Below are positions 1 to 12,144 of a DNA stretch of 64,000 nucleotides, in pieces (positions within the stretch are counted from its first letter, which is position 1; the number at the start of each line of letters is the position of its first letter). The stretch is taken from assembly GCA_026936325.1 (NCBI GenBank), contig JAPTHN010000004.1, positions 47,519,289 to 47,583,288 on the forward strand. The letters run 5' to 3'. This DNA is from Platynereis dumerilii. Lineage: Eukaryota > Annelida > Polychaeta > Phyllodocida > Nereididae. The notes beneath the pieces were generated by a model. That model searched no databases. It was not told the DNA's origin and saw only the letters and a list, made by a program, of their open reading frames with translations. Both the position numbers and the translations under genes were made by a program.

Positions 1-118
1 GCTTCGTAGTTACTTTGAATCACCTATGTTACACTTCTTAAACATATTGCAATTTTCATTCCTCTTCCAATAATTACATTAAACAAAAAATATCAGCATT
101 CCAAGTACTTTCACTTAC

Positions 119-1216
119 GTAAACTTATCATTTGTATCCCTCAGCTCTTCCATCATATTAATCAGACTGGTGTCGAATTTTGTCTCATGTGAAAATGACA
201 TCTCTTCAAATGTGACATTTTCAACCATGTTCCTCAGACTGATCTGCACAGTCATGTCATCATCATCGTGGCTGCCAACCCCACATGTGGGATATTCACC
301 GAACATGGCAAGAGTGAAATACGCAAAGACAACGTGCTCATCTGGTTCAGGGTAGTAGGAACTTGCACCTGGAAATAAGAAAATCAAGTTTCATTTAAAT
401 ACACAAATGAAATCATGCAAAGGCAATTGAATTTTCATATTGTTTTAGAAAATTAATGTTGCTTCCAATACAGGAAATGAGATTTTAATAACGATTTCGG
501 GAAATACAACAGAGTTTTAAATGAATTTGAAAATCAAGTTAGCCGCAAATACACAAATAAAATATCGATTTAGCAAGAACAACTGAATTTTGCAGAGATT
601 GAAAGTTCAAGTATGCTTTTAATACAAAAATGAAATACCAATTCAGCAAGGACAACTGAATTTGTATTTTGGTTTAGAAAATCAAGTGTGCTTCCTGTAC
701 ACGAATGAAATAACAATTTAGCAAAGACATCAGGATTTTTCTATTGGTTTGGAAATTCAATATGGCTTTGAATACACAAAAAATCAATGCTGCTTTAAAT
801 ACACAAAATACAGATTCAGCAAAGCAACTGAATTTGAAAATTGGTTTAGAAATTCAATGTTGCTTTAAATGCACTAAAGAAATACGGATTTCAGAAAATA
901 AAACTGAATTTAATACATTGGTCTTCTTACCGACCGGAGTGAGACACATCTCCCCATCAACCAATTTCAGAATTGCCCAATAATAATTAAGGGTTGTATT
1001 TTCCTTGAGGCCATTGATAGAATCAATGTATGCTCCCAGGCCTGGGAAATCCACTGAAGTAAATCTGAAATTGATCCATTGAAAGTAATCAAGCATTTGA
1101 TTACATTACTATCCTTCCAGAAAGTATGTAGAATAAGAAATCTAGTAAATTTGTTATGTGACCTCAAACTGCTGGAGCATCGTGATTGGCTAGAGTGTAC
1201 TGCATGATGCAATGTT

Positions 1217-1255
<39 letters not shown>

Positions 1256-4200
1256 TGTTGTATCCAGAATAACACTGCATGGTTGTGTGATGCAGGAAGG
1301 CGGTCATTTTAATATTAATTAGTCAGTCTGAAGAGGCTTGGCTCTTTCAAACAAAAAGATACACGTTGTCTTGGTCAGAAAAAACCTGTTGGGACTGATT
1401 AACTGCGCATGGGGCTACTTAAAGAGCTGTGAAATTTATGACAGATCAACTGTGTTTTTTAATGTATTTTGTCAAAAAAAGTGCAAAGACAGTGCAGTTA
1501 CTTTGAATCACCAATGCTACACCTTCTAAACATGTTGGAACTATCAAGCAGAAACATCATCACTAAAAAACTTTCCCATACGTAAACTTATCATTTGTAT
1601 CCCTCAGCTCTTCCATCATGTTAATCAAACTAGTGCTGAATTGTGTCTCATGTGAAAATGACATCTCCTCAAATGTGATGTTTACAACCATGTTCCTCAG
1701 ACTGATCTGCACAGTCATGTCATCATCATCAAGGCTGCCAACCCCACATGTGGGATATTCACCGAACATGGCAAGAGTGAAATACGCAAAGACAACGTGC
1801 TCATCTGGTTCAGGGTAGTAGGAACTTGCACCTGGAAATAAGAATATCAAGATTGCTCTAAATACACAGATTAATACTGATTCACTAAAGACAACTGAAT
1901 TTGTAGATTGGTTTAGAAAATAAAGTTTGCTTCAAGTACAAAAATGAAATAACCATTCAGCAAAGAGACTGCAGAATTTGTCAATTGCTTTAGAAAATAA
2001 TGTTTGCTTTAAATACGCAACAGAAACACCCATTCATCAAAGACAACTGAATTTGTAAATATTTGCTTTAGAAAATCAAGTTAACTTAAAGTACAAAAAA
2101 GAAATAACAATTTGTAAATTGGTTTTCTCACCAACTGGAGTTAGACACATCTCCCCATCAACCAATTTCAGAATTGCCCAATAAAAGTTCAGTGTTGGAT
2201 TTTCCTTGAGACCATTAATAGAATCAATGTATGCTCCCAGGCCTGGGAAATCCACAGAAGTAAACCTGCAATTGATAAGAAGGTCATGAAGCCCTTGATG
2301 ACTTGAAAATTCACAATTTTTATGAAAACCCCATTTTAATGGCTTTTAAAAATAGTTTTAAATAATCCTGCAATGACAAAATGCAAGACATATAAAGAAC
2401 CACCCTCCACAACAATTAATGCACATAAACCACTCTATACCTGGTACTATAAGAAATATCAGGGAAAAGGCATGACAGAACAATTGGTTTTTTTTCATTG
2501 ATCTCACAAATGCACTCAAACTAAATGCAAAAACGTTATTTCAGGACAAAAAGAAGTTACTTCTAATCACAAATTATGCGAAACTTTTCACAGTATACTC
2601 TATCATTAATAAAGTAAACAAAAATATTACCATTCAGATTACTTTCACCTAAGTAAACTTTGAAAGTCATCAAGCTTTTGATGACATGAAAATTCAAATT
2701 TCCTAATAATGAATTGGAACTGCTTAATAATTTCCAATAGTCCTGCATTGACCTGCAATAACATCATATAAACCTATACACAGGCACCAAACACAGCAAT
2801 AAAGGCACCTACATAACAGCTAATATTATTTTGTTTTTATGGGTAGACGTCTAACGGTATGACATATCAATTGCCTTTTCAATGCCACGAACAAATTATA
2901 TTTAAAAAAAAGGTTATTTCTAAACAGCAGTTGACTCCACACAACTAGGCAATAATTTATAATAAACATGGTAGTTTTCAGTCACCATTCATTAGGTATA
3001 TAAATTATATAGTGCAAAACATCATCATTCCAAATACTATCACTTACGTAAACTTATCGTTTGTATCCCTCAGCTCTTCCATCATGTTAATCAAACTAGT
3101 GCTGAATTGTGTCTCATGTGAAAATGACATCTCTTCAAATGTGACGTTTTCAACCATGTTCCTCAGACTGATCTGCACAGTCATGTCATTGTGGTTGACA
3201 TCCATTTCATAAGAGGCTGGAAGGTGGTTTGAGCAATAAAATACATCTTCATACATCTGATTGGTGATGTAAGCGAATATAATTACATCATCTTGTTTTG
3301 GAATGAAAGTTTTCAAGTCTGAAAGACAAAATGTAGCAAAAAACAATTCAAATATGCATGTCAGTTTTTGTAAAAGGAGTCCATTCAATAGAATTTCTGA
3401 ATTTGTCAATCTACACTATGCAAACTAAAGTTTAGAAACTGACCAAATGCTAAAGGTGCAGTACAACTTTCACTTTCCCTCTTCGCCATTACCCAGTGGC
3501 CCGTTGAAGATTCATTGTTATGTAACCCATTAACAGAGTAAACAATCATTCCCAAGTCTTTGTCCTCTTTGGCTTCAAATCTGAAAAAAGTAAAAAAATT
3601 AAATTAAAAAAAGGAATACTCAAGTAAATTTAGATTTTTTTATAGTCAAGCACATCGCTGAAGTCCATCTCAAAAGACTTTAGGGACCGTTCAGAATTTA
3701 TGACTGGGAGGGGTGGGAGTTTTGGCCGAGGGGGTACTAACTTTTCACACGTGTTTCAAGGGGGGGAGTATTAATTTTTGACAACACTTCCAAGGGGGGG
3801 GTAAGAAATTTTAACAAAGAAAATTTTTTTTAAAACACGCATAAACTCATTTTATTTGGACTTTTTACGCGCAAAAGTCCGCGAAATGACGCGAATCTGT
3901 ACGCGTGGCTGTGTATAACAGTATATATATGTGTGTATTGCTTGTATGTCGAGGGGGGTACCAAAAATACGCATGAAACCTAAGGGTGGGGTACTAAAAA
4001 TCCGCATGAAACTCAAAGGGGGGTATCAATTTTTGACGGGAAGTTCCAGCAAAACTCCCACCCCCCCCCCAGTCATAAATTCTGAACGGTCCCTTAGAAC
4101 AACATTTTCACCCTTGGCAGGCCTGTTCAAGTACGAACCTTCTTCGACACCCCGAGAAGTATACCAACCATTTTCAGCATATACAATGCTAAGTTACTCT

Positions 4201-7093
4201 ACAATCGCCATCACTGCCTACCCATTTACACCAAGGTCAGATGAATCAAAGGGTTTATTTCTTGATCTTACCCAAATTTGCTGACCAAAGCATAGACACT
4301 TCTAGATTGGACTTCTCAAATTTCAATAATTTCATGAACACCAAAAACCCAATGTCCCAAACTGTCCCATGTTCCAATGAACCCCAGTTCTCCCTACACA
4401 ATATTTTTCCTCATTATACCTGAAATTTCCAGATGAGTGCTGATACTTGTCTAGAACATCGAACAACACGTTGTCGCCACCTTCTATTTCTATGTCATAT
4501 CTGAGGTCCAGTTTACCACTTATATGATCTTTGACATGCAGTTCAAAAGTTTTTGGTTCAACTGAAAAAGAAACATTTACTCACAGTGATACAAACTCAT
4601 CCACATACAAAATCTTGCAAAATATTCATGAGGCTCTGGATGGGGGTAAGGTAGAGGGGGAATTCAATTTTAAAATAGCCAAGGAACAGGGGGACTCCAA
4701 ACCCCATCCAGAGCTGAGGGACAGGGAATTCAAAAGTACGAAGTAAAATTTCAAAGGGAAGGGGGGGAATTCAATAGTGAAATGGCCAAGCTAGGGACAA
4801 AGGGACACAAAAACCCATCCATAGCCTCAAATATATACAATCATGACTGTTGGTTTGTAATCTCCACAAATTCGTAAATATGCCACACTTTTATTAATCT
4901 ATTTTTTTTTTATACATTCTTTGATCACATTCGCAATTTGTTTTGTTATGATTAACATGCAGATTGGATAGAGTCCAATCAAATTACAAAAATGAGAAAA
5001 CAATTCTTGAAATTACAAAAATGAGAAAACAATTCATGCATGGAGTGTTAGTTCATTTATTTGTTGGTAGAGGGGGCACTGGTATAGGAGTGTGGATAGT
5101 ACCAGGGGCGTTCAGAAAGTTTGAGGCTTTTTTTTATATGGAAACTCATTATTAATCTAGAACCATGAATTTTTCACAGGATAAAATTCAGCATATTTGG
5201 AATGGATTCCCAAAATTTTTGACAATTTGGACATTTCTAAGTCATTCTGTGGTTGCCATGGAAACCGAAAGTTCAGCTGGTCGGGGCAAGTAATACTGAA
5301 ATCAAGAAAGCCGATACATTTTGGCTGTGAAAGACCTCTCTCTATCACTTGCATCAGTGAGTTTGACCATATTTGATACAACAAATATAAAATTAGCCTT
5401 TAAAAATACTTCTAAGCTCACCAAAAGCATTAATTCATAGACCTGACCCATTGAAATAAATGATCCTCGAAGTCCTCCAAACGAAGTTCTGTGAAAGCCT
5501 TTCGGTCATCCAAAGCCTTTTTTCCTCCAGTGCCTGACACTCTGGCCCCCATGGACTTAAGTAATGAAAAACCAGGGCTTATGTAAAGCAACATGTCACA
5601 GGAATAGCTGGGATGGATAATGCTGCCCATTTTGGTTTCTTGTTCATACCAGTGAATCCATGCTTTCACAAGTCCTTATGTAGCCAGGGAAACCCACCCC
5701 TGCCACCGGAATTTCCCTTGCTAAATCTGGCATGCAGGAGCGCTTTCCTGCATGGGTTCAGTGTAAGAATACACACATTTAGTGTGCTTGAAAGTATATT
5801 TAGAAGCTAATATCATATTTCTTGAGTCAAATATTTCCAATCTCACTAATACAAGTGATAGAGAGAAGTCTCTCACAGTCACAATTTGTTGGCTTTCTTG
5901 GTTTCAGTATTACTTGCCCCGACCAGCTGAAGTTTCAGTTTCCATGGCAACCACAGAATAATTTAGAAATGTCCAAACTGTCTGAAATTTTGGGAATCCA
6001 TTCAAAATATGCTGAATTTTATCCTGTGAAAATTTCATAGTTCTAGATTGAAAATAAGTGTCCATATAAAAAAAAAAGCCTCGAACTTTCTGAACGCCCC
6101 TTGTAATTGACAGCTACAGATATGGATGGCCTAGCTATGGATATCTATGGCTAGGGATAGCAATTACCGGCTAAAGAAAGCTAAATTGAGCCATATTTAG
6201 AAATTTGTACTGTATATAATAAATCATGAGTGCTGGTTTGTAATCCCCACAACTTTGTAAACATGCCACATTTTGATTAATCCATTATTTGTATGTATAA
6301 ATCCTTTTGTCAAACTAGCTATTTACCATATTCCTTCATCTCTGCAATAACCACAGCCATGGATATGACAGAACACACCAGCAACAGAAAAACAAGTACA
6401 ATCACACAGCGGACCACTGTGATCTTTGGTTTAGTTGAATTCTGAAATGAGTAGAAAGTGTTTTTGATTAACAATTGAACACATTTTTTAATTTAAGAAA
6501 AATGTTGTCATAAAATACAATGACAATGTATCAAAACACTGTGGGACACTTTCACCAACATAGCTAAAACCAAGCTTTAATTAAACCTATTCCTAAGTAT
6601 TTTGCTTACTCTCACTGAAATTGACCTGGTATTATAGTTTAATTTGGAACTACTTAGTCCAGGCCTAAAGATTAGAGTCTTGCAAAAGTTTTATTTTTTC
6701 ACCACAAAAAAAGACTATTTTGTCATACCCCCTAGAGGAAAAAAAAAAATATATATTTCAAATTGCATCATGTTATTAATAAATATGTAAGCATGCAGTT
6801 TTGCTTAGAAAAGTTGGAGGGGCAGATTTTTCCCCCTGGTAAAAAAAGTGTGTGTTCGTCTTTTTGTTTTTTTTTGGCATCCTTACTATTACCTTGTTAT
6901 TTCCTCATTAACTCATCGACACTTTCAAGGGTTCTGGCAAAAGAAAAATAATGGCGTTTTTCAGCTTCATAAAGCAACTGACCCAATTACATTAATTGAT
7001 GTTCAGAGAGCCATCTCGAAGTTGAACGTCAGTGGAAGAAATTACCTTCTTTTCAGTGAAAGGAAGAGTCCCATCCTTACATTTTTCATCCAT
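119..7093 (-). CDS. Membrane-anchored tandem transcobalamin-like (DUF4430-type) domain protein, 3' end outside the window
   Basis: Nine coding exons read leftward: 7046-7093, 6327-6441, 4420-4561, 3444-3580, 3048-3318, 2132-2265, 1582-1831, 931-1064 and 119-368. All have AG/GT borders and every junction keeps frame. The start ATG at 7093 opens a 16-residue first exon (MDEKCKDGTLPFTEKK). Exon 2 supplies one hydrophobic helix (about residues 25-49) with a basic flank before it, so a type II single-pass anchor is likely. After it come four copies of a roughly 90-residue unit, each split by one intron. The second half has the pattern LG..(V/I).S(V/I)NGL...YW followed by C..P...G, as in the C-terminal beta domain of intrinsic factor and transcobalamin (DUF4430). 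Unit 1 is divergent; units 2-4 are close copies. The N-terminal helical barrel of cobalamin carriers is absent, so classical B12 clamping is unlikely and the ligand is unknown. The gene continues past the left edge. Family call is firm, function is not. Confidence 0.88.
378..915. repeat. Degenerate ~75-bp tandem repeat in a DUF4430-gene intron
   Basis: About seven diverged copies of a unit carrying 'aatacacaaa.gaaata', 'ttcagcaaagacaactgaattt' (split here by variation) and 'ttggtttagaaaatcaa' fill most of the intron between exons 931-1064 and 119-368. The same unit recurs in the equivalent intron at 1846-2118. Confidence 0.7.
1220..1251. repeat. (TA)n microsatellite
   Basis: About 32 uninterrupted bases of alternating T and A, in an intron of the DUF4430-domain gene. 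Confidence 0.95.
1846..2118. repeat. Degenerate ~75-bp tandem repeat, second array
   Basis: Three to four copies of the same unit seen at 378-915 lie in the intron between exons 2132-2265 and 1582-1831. Its presence in equivalent introns shows that the duplicated block included intron sequence. Confidence 0.65.
3683..4094. mobile_element. MITE, family GGGACCGTTCAGAATTTATG, copy 1
   Basis: Inverted ends GGGACCGTTCAGAATTTATG...CATAAATTCTGAACGGTCCC lie next to TA on both sides. The interior is G-rich next to one end and C-rich next to the other and carries no transposase. A second copy sits at 33477-33866. It lies in the intron between exons 4420-4561 and 3444-3580 of the DUF4430 gene. Confidence 0.8.
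4109..4231 (-). mobile_element. Fragment of tRNA-derived SINE family A
   Basis: On the minus strand this matches the body of the full SINE copies at 26278 and 45487 ('aaatgggtacttgg', 'gcctgccaagggtg') but lacks the tRNA-like head. It abuts the right end of the MITE at 3683-4094. Confidence 0.75.
5102..6103. mobile_element. Foldback/MITE of the Tc1-mariner type with ~280-bp arms
   Basis: TA (5100-5101) and TA (6104-6105) flank an element with ends C(C/A)AGGGGCGTTCAGAAAGTT in inverted orientation. Homology between the arms continues inward for about 280 bp (roughly 5102-5380 against 5820-6103). The TA target site and the end sequence resemble mariner-type elements. No transposase was recognised in the 440-bp centre. 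It lies in an intron of the DUF4430 gene. Confidence 0.8.
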
Positions 7094-8234
7094 GATTTCA
7101 GTCCTGCTGATTGGCTGAACAAGATTTTACTCTCCTTGAAAAAGAAAAAAAAAACAATGCCGCATAATTGATTTAAAATACTTGGAAACAACTCAAAATA
7201 TCAAAAGAAATATCAATAATACTGTAGTACACTTTGGCAGCATCACATAAAGTCATTTATCCCATTTTACCATTGAGACTGCTGCTGTCTGCACGTAATA
7301 ACTGCCACCAAGCGCTTATCTCAACTAGAAATGTGCAAAATGCTGTGGTCAGTGATGTACACCTGATGCAATTCAACTACCAGAAATAGATAATCCAATT
7401 TTTTTGGAAGCCATTTTGGGAGCCATGTTGGATTTCTTCAATTCCTGCTTTAAACCTACAACCAAATCCCTATTTGAAATTGTGTATCTCTAAGTGAAAT
7501 AGTAAAGTCGGAAGGACAAATTTGTATCTGATGGCAATTTGGCACATAGTGAATTTTTCTCAACCAGAACGAAAATCTAATTTTGTTTATCTTACAGCTG
7601 AAGTCAAAAGGGCTGATTTGCCTTCATGTTGATGTGTGCATGAATGTGTACTGCTATAGGCTGAGAGACCCTGCATGCACAGCAATGTACTTCAACATGA
7701 CATAGGTGGTCTCACGGCCAATAAGACGGTCTGTAGGGCTGTTATAAGCCAATTAAATAGCTCAAGAATATGATGACCTTAAGCTCAACCACTCAAGATA
7801 AACATGAATCAGTCCTGTCGAAGTTTGCTGTCTCGGTGAGTGAAATAGAAGGTCACAGTGGCAAATTTTGCATGTAGTGACAATTTTTGACAGCTCTTTT
7901 GGCAGCCATCTTGGATTTTTTTAAATGTTTTGTTAATGAATTAACTTGTCACCTCTGGTGCACCCCTGAAGTTCTTACTTCCACCCTATAAGTGTTTCAC
8001 TCCACCCTATGTACCTTTTTTTCTTAGAGTGCATCTTGGATTTTTTTTAATGTTCTGTTAATGCCCACCAAGGCTGTTATAATCCAATCAAATTACCTGT
8101 AAAAATAGTGTAAATATTACGTTCTATGTCACAGTCATTTAAGTTTTGGGTGAATGCTTTTGACTGCTGCTGCAAGTGACAATGTACTATACTTCTACTA
8201 AAAAATAGTTATATATGATATTGCTTGGACTCAC

Positions 8235-8301
8235 CTTCTATTGGAGAATACTAGTTCTGGCCTCGGTCCACCGTCAGACACAATCTCTTAGGATATTTAT
8301 A
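8235..8301 (-). promoter_or_regulatory. Probable TATA promoter and 5'UTR exon of the DUF4430 gene
   Basis: On the minus strand CGTATAAATATCC lies at 8292-8303. A start near 8270 would be the usual 30 bases downstream. The next strong 5' splice site, AAG|GTGAGT, falls at 8235, giving a short non-coding first exon. A pyrimidine-rich acceptor just upstream of the ATG (about 7133) would receive it. Spacing and signals fit; no transcript evidence is available here. Confidence 0.55.
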
Positions 8302-9300
8302 CGGAACCACGGTCAACCACCCCATACCAGTTGTCTATTTAAAAGTTATAAATCAGGTGCTTGAAGTCTGGAGTACACCGTCCTAGATATTAATTATTAA
8401 GTTATTTTACTTCCCGTTTTCATGTTTTATGAGGTAGAAATTAGGTAAAGGAGCTTAAAATAATGATGTTTTGAGCAAACAGAAAAAGAAAAATGTGTCT
8501 TCGATTGGTCATACTCTCATTGAGACAATTCTAAATCAGTTTGGAGTGTGGTTAATCAGAAAATTGTAACGAATTTTAAGAAATGGGTTAAAAAATTACC
8601 ATGATGTTATTGAAAAATTGTTCAACATCTGTTTACAAGAGAAAGTCATTGTGTGAGATTTCTGATAACGTATTATATGGGCTGATAAGGTATTTGTTAA
8701 CAGTATAATTAATGCCAGCAATGCGATAATTTGTCTTTTATCAGGACGTTCGACATTTTGATGCCACAATATGTTTCCTTTAGTTGTAAAAAGTGTCATC
8801 TGTTACAGCCGATAGTTCTACTTGCCCGATATGCTAATCGGGCTGCTTTTTGCATGCCAGACACTAAAATAGGCATTTGTCATAATATCTACTCCCCTCA
8901 CCATGCTTTGCCAATATCCCTCACAAAATATCAAAAAAAAGCAACCAAGCCACATTTTCTACTGACCTTTTCCATAAGTTCTACTGTGCTATGTTAGAAA
9001 CTTTGTCGTACTTTATTTGACATCCATCTCTTCTACATCAAATAGTGTCAAAATAGTGTTTCGAGGTTAGGACCTATTTGGACACTATTTCATCTGAACT
9101 CTGGGTAGTCCTTGACTGCCATATCTCCTACAGCACAAGAGGGCGCTCCACGTATATTGTAGAGCAGCACCAGAACAGCTATCAGCAGAGAACAACTGTC
9201 ACAACAGTTGATGGTGAGCGAAAAGTGAGTGAAAAGACAATTTATTTAACTGAATAGTGAATATAACAGTACGTCAACCCAGCAGTGCTTGGAGCCTGTG
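8302..9300. other. Intergenic stretch between divergent transcripts
   Basis: I see no recognisable coding exon here. The stretch lies between the minus-strand TATA at about 8297 and the plus-strand transcript that ends at about 11880. If that transcript starts near 9100-9200, where GATG|GTGAGC at 9210-9216 could be a first donor, the two would be head to head. Confidence 0.4.
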
Positions 9301-9481
9301 CAGGGCCGTAGCCTGCTTTGGGGTGGGGGGGGGCAGCTACCCCCCCCCCTGGAATTTAGCAGCAATTTTTTTTTTAAATACAAAAATTTCAAATATCTAC
9401 AGTTTTCGGGGTTGCATATGTATTACTCTGGATCAGACTCTGCCCCCCCCCCACTAGGATTCAGCCCAGGCTGTAGCCCTG
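9301..9481. mobile_element. Short hAT-like MITE with G/C-run interior
   Basis: Ends CAGGGCCGTAGCC and GGCTGTAGCCCTG are near-perfect inverted repeats of a typical hAT start. Runs of G and C lie inside. The 8-bp flanks do not match well, probably because the right side was altered by the adjoining element at 9490. Confidence 0.55.
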
Positions 9482-9489
9482 CTACCCTG

Positions 9490-9831
9490 AAGGGGGGGGG
9501 GGTACTCACTATTAAAGGGTGTATATAGAGGCTCCGCTGGATGGTTTAGGTTTTTGGGCCTTCTAGGATTAAAATGGTTGTGGTTTTTATGAATTAAGAT
9601 TAATTTGGTTGCCCTTTTTTCACCCCCAACATGTTTGGTACCCTTAGAATCGGCTTCAAAAGACGATTATTATAGTATAATATTTATAACGATTAAATTG
9701 GTTTTGAATATTCTTACTAAAAGATTTAAAATGGTTTGTGGTTTTGGCGTTTGTCTCGGATTAAAATGGTTTTGGTGGCACATCCCTATGCAAAAGTCCG
9801 CGAAGTACACCCGCCCCCCCCCCCCCCCCGG
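9490..9831. mobile_element. Short repeat element (GGGGGTACTCACT family), copy 1
   Basis: A G-run followed by GTACTCACT, then repeated 'gattaaaatggtt' words, ends in a C-run. It matches 31114-31441 over its length. Non-coding; the proline-rich reading frames come from the C-run. Confidence 0.7.
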
Positions 9832-10041
9832 GCCCTGCTCTGTGACTTATCCATGCTGCATTTCCATTGTGTGGAAATGGATGTTAATTTTAAAGTTACA
9901 GATTTTAAACTTGGCACGAAGACAGATGGAATATGGTGCGATATAAAACGGCAATAACAGTAGATTTTAATGAAATAAATTCAGTAACGTCGTCTTTTAA
10001 AGTGCGTCGATCGATCGTATGGCTAAAATCCAGCTGTCAGA

Positions 10042-10158
10042 CAGGGGCATATCTAGAAATGCCTTCAGGGGAGGGGGGCATTTTCTGTCTCTTCCATGTT
10101 AGTTTTGGGCCTGAGTGGGGCCATGGTCCAATGCCCCCCCCCCCTAAATACGCCACTG
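10042..10158. mobile_element. hAT-type MITE with intact 8-bp target duplication
   Basis: CTGTCAGA at 10034-10041 is repeated at 10159-10166. The ends CAGGGGCATATCTA and ...TACGCCACTG are inverted. At 117 bp it is a very short non-autonomous member. Confidence 0.85.
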
Positions 10159-10561
10159 CTGTCAGAAGCTGGAGTGACAAATCTAACACTAGCTATATGT
10201 TGGGAGTTGTGGAGTCGGAGGTTTTTGGGTGCGGAGTCCTGACTCCCGAATTAATGTAATTTCCAAAAACACAGCTACAAAAAATGTGAAATTTATCGCA
10301 AATTTTACACAAAACTTCCTGCACAAGTATTCCTTACAGAATCTTATGAATTAAGATGTCTTTGGGGGGGGGGCTTTCGACCTTCTGTGAAAAAAAAACA
10401 ACTTTGTTCAGCACATTGAAAATAAGCCCAAAAAAAAGTTTGTTTCAACCTGTAGCTATATAGGGTACCGTTATGTTAAAAATCAGATCCAAAAGTTTGT
10501 CACAAGTCACTTAATTATAATACTCAAAATGATGATAAACTTGTGTGTTTCTTCTTTTCAG

Positions 10562-11880
10562 TGACCTGGAAAATGTGGACTATTTTGCACTTTCGCCATT
10601 CTTCAAATTTACGGTAAGTTTATCAGCAACACTTGCTTGTCTGCCTGCAAAGACCTAATGAAACTGTGCTAATATACACTTAACTGATGAAATATTCCAA
10701 ATACTGTAGCCGTAATAGCAGGGGTCAACAACTTATTTAATTATCAATATTTTAAAATAGACAGCAGGCAATATGATTTCCTCCAGAACCATCACAAGAC
10801 TTTGAAACTTATGAAAGATTTTTCTAAAGACGACCCGTGACCCACAAGTTTGTTACCATAATTAAGCAAATGAGTAATGACAGTTATTCTGTTTGAAAGT
10901 CATTGCCTTCAGCTTTAAAAATTGTAAAATTATTTTCCTACACTCTTTTTCAGGTACTGGCTAGATGAATTGTGAAAATACAGAAGTTGGGAGCAAAAAG
11001 AACGACAAAAATGTCTCATTTGGGAAATTGGCTCCAGGACAGACTTCAGCCCACCATGTTTGGGAAAATAAAAGGAGTTTAATCCTGAAAAGTAGCCAAT
11101 GCGTTCATCGCAGCCCGAGGAGTGATGTTCTGGTCCTAGTAATTATCAAATGGTAATTTTTGTCGTCTTCTTCGAATTAAATTGTTGTCTCAGTATAGTT
11201 AATACCAGCCATTTTGATTAATTGATATGTTATATATATACTGTCCGTCAAAGTTTATTTTTAAGTTGCCAGGCCTGCCTAATTTCATCTTAAAAAAACA
11301 TTTGTTGACCTAAATATTTTCCCGTTTTTAATTGAAATTTAGAGGTTTTCAAATTGTGTTTCTTTTACATAATTTTCCAAAATGTTCCTTCTGCGGAGAG
11401 GGGGGAGGGTTGGTCTAGTGGTAGCATGCAGGACTGCCAATCGCTGGGTCCAGGTTTCGAATCCAGCTCTTGCCGGGTCACCTGGGCCTATGTTGGATGG
11501 CTGTTTCAATCATCCTTCGCCTCATTGCCATGTCCTCCTCCAGTCCTAATTAGCCTACCAAGTGCATAAATACAGGACGTAAAGCCTTAAACATCCATTC
11601 ATCCTTCTGCGGAGCATTGAGTTTCATTGTCATTACATTGTATTGTTGTTAGTTGAATTTAATGCGCTTGGATTTATATCACATTATTTCTAATTGTATA
11701 TTTTCAGAGCTGCAACAATAGATGGCATGACTGCAAATTTGGCTCATGGAAAATTGACCGATGACATACTTTGGCAAATGGAACCTTCACAAATGTAGAT
11801 TTCGAACAGAAGCTGTTAATGGCATGAATTCTTAGTCTCCTGTATAACTGCTCTTTAAATAAAGTTTTCGCTTACATTTT
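10562..11880 (+). ncRNA. Possible small spliced transcript of unclear coding capacity
   Basis: Three exon-like blocks have clean borders: 10562-10613 (TTTTCAG| ... ACG|GTAAGT), 10954-11152 (TTTTTCAG| ... TG|GTAATT) and 11708 to about 11880, with AATAAA at 11858-11863. Block 1 read in frame gives DLENVDYFALSPFFKFT and meets a stop early in block 2. Block 2 has an ATG at 10965 with 62 codons. Block 3 has an open frame to a stop at 11796. No single frame joins all three convincingly, so this is either a long non-coding RNA, a short-peptide gene or a decayed gene. A SINE lies in the second intron. Confidence 0.4.
11395..11612 (+). mobile_element. tRNA-derived SINE, family B, near full length
   Basis: The head has an A-box-like GGTCTAGTGGTAGCATG and a B-box-like GGTTTCGAATCC. 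The body includes 'tgtcctcctcc' and 'cctaattagcctacc', and the tail is CATC-rich. Other copies are at 18968 and 38125 on the minus strand. Confidence 0.85.
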
Positions 11881-12144
11881 ATATTAAAATACATGCTCAG
11901 GCCTTTACATTTTTGGTTAAAATTTATGAACTGAAAACCAAGTGACCTATATCATTAAAAAAATGCTGAATATTTAAAAGCATGTGAATTTCATTTTTGC
12001 TGGATTGCAAGCACTGCAGGTTGAAAGTGTTATGGTGTAAAAACTCTGGTGTTTTGACGTTTGGCGCAACTGCACTGCGCTTTTTTGTATTTATAGAATA
12101 ATTGAGCGGTGATTTTCATTTGTATGAGGAGCCTGCTCTGGTTG

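Noticed and set aside
5430-5669. Transposase inside the foldback at 5102-6103
   Set aside because: The 79-codon minus-strand frame shows no DDE/D or helix-turn-helix pattern.
9605-9957. Proline-rich small proteins near 9.7 kb
   Set aside because: The proline runs are the C-run at the end of a short transposable element.
10562-10613. Mediator subunit 6 gene
   Set aside because: Only a nine-residue resemblance in a 52-nt block; following blocks show no Mediator 6 sequence.
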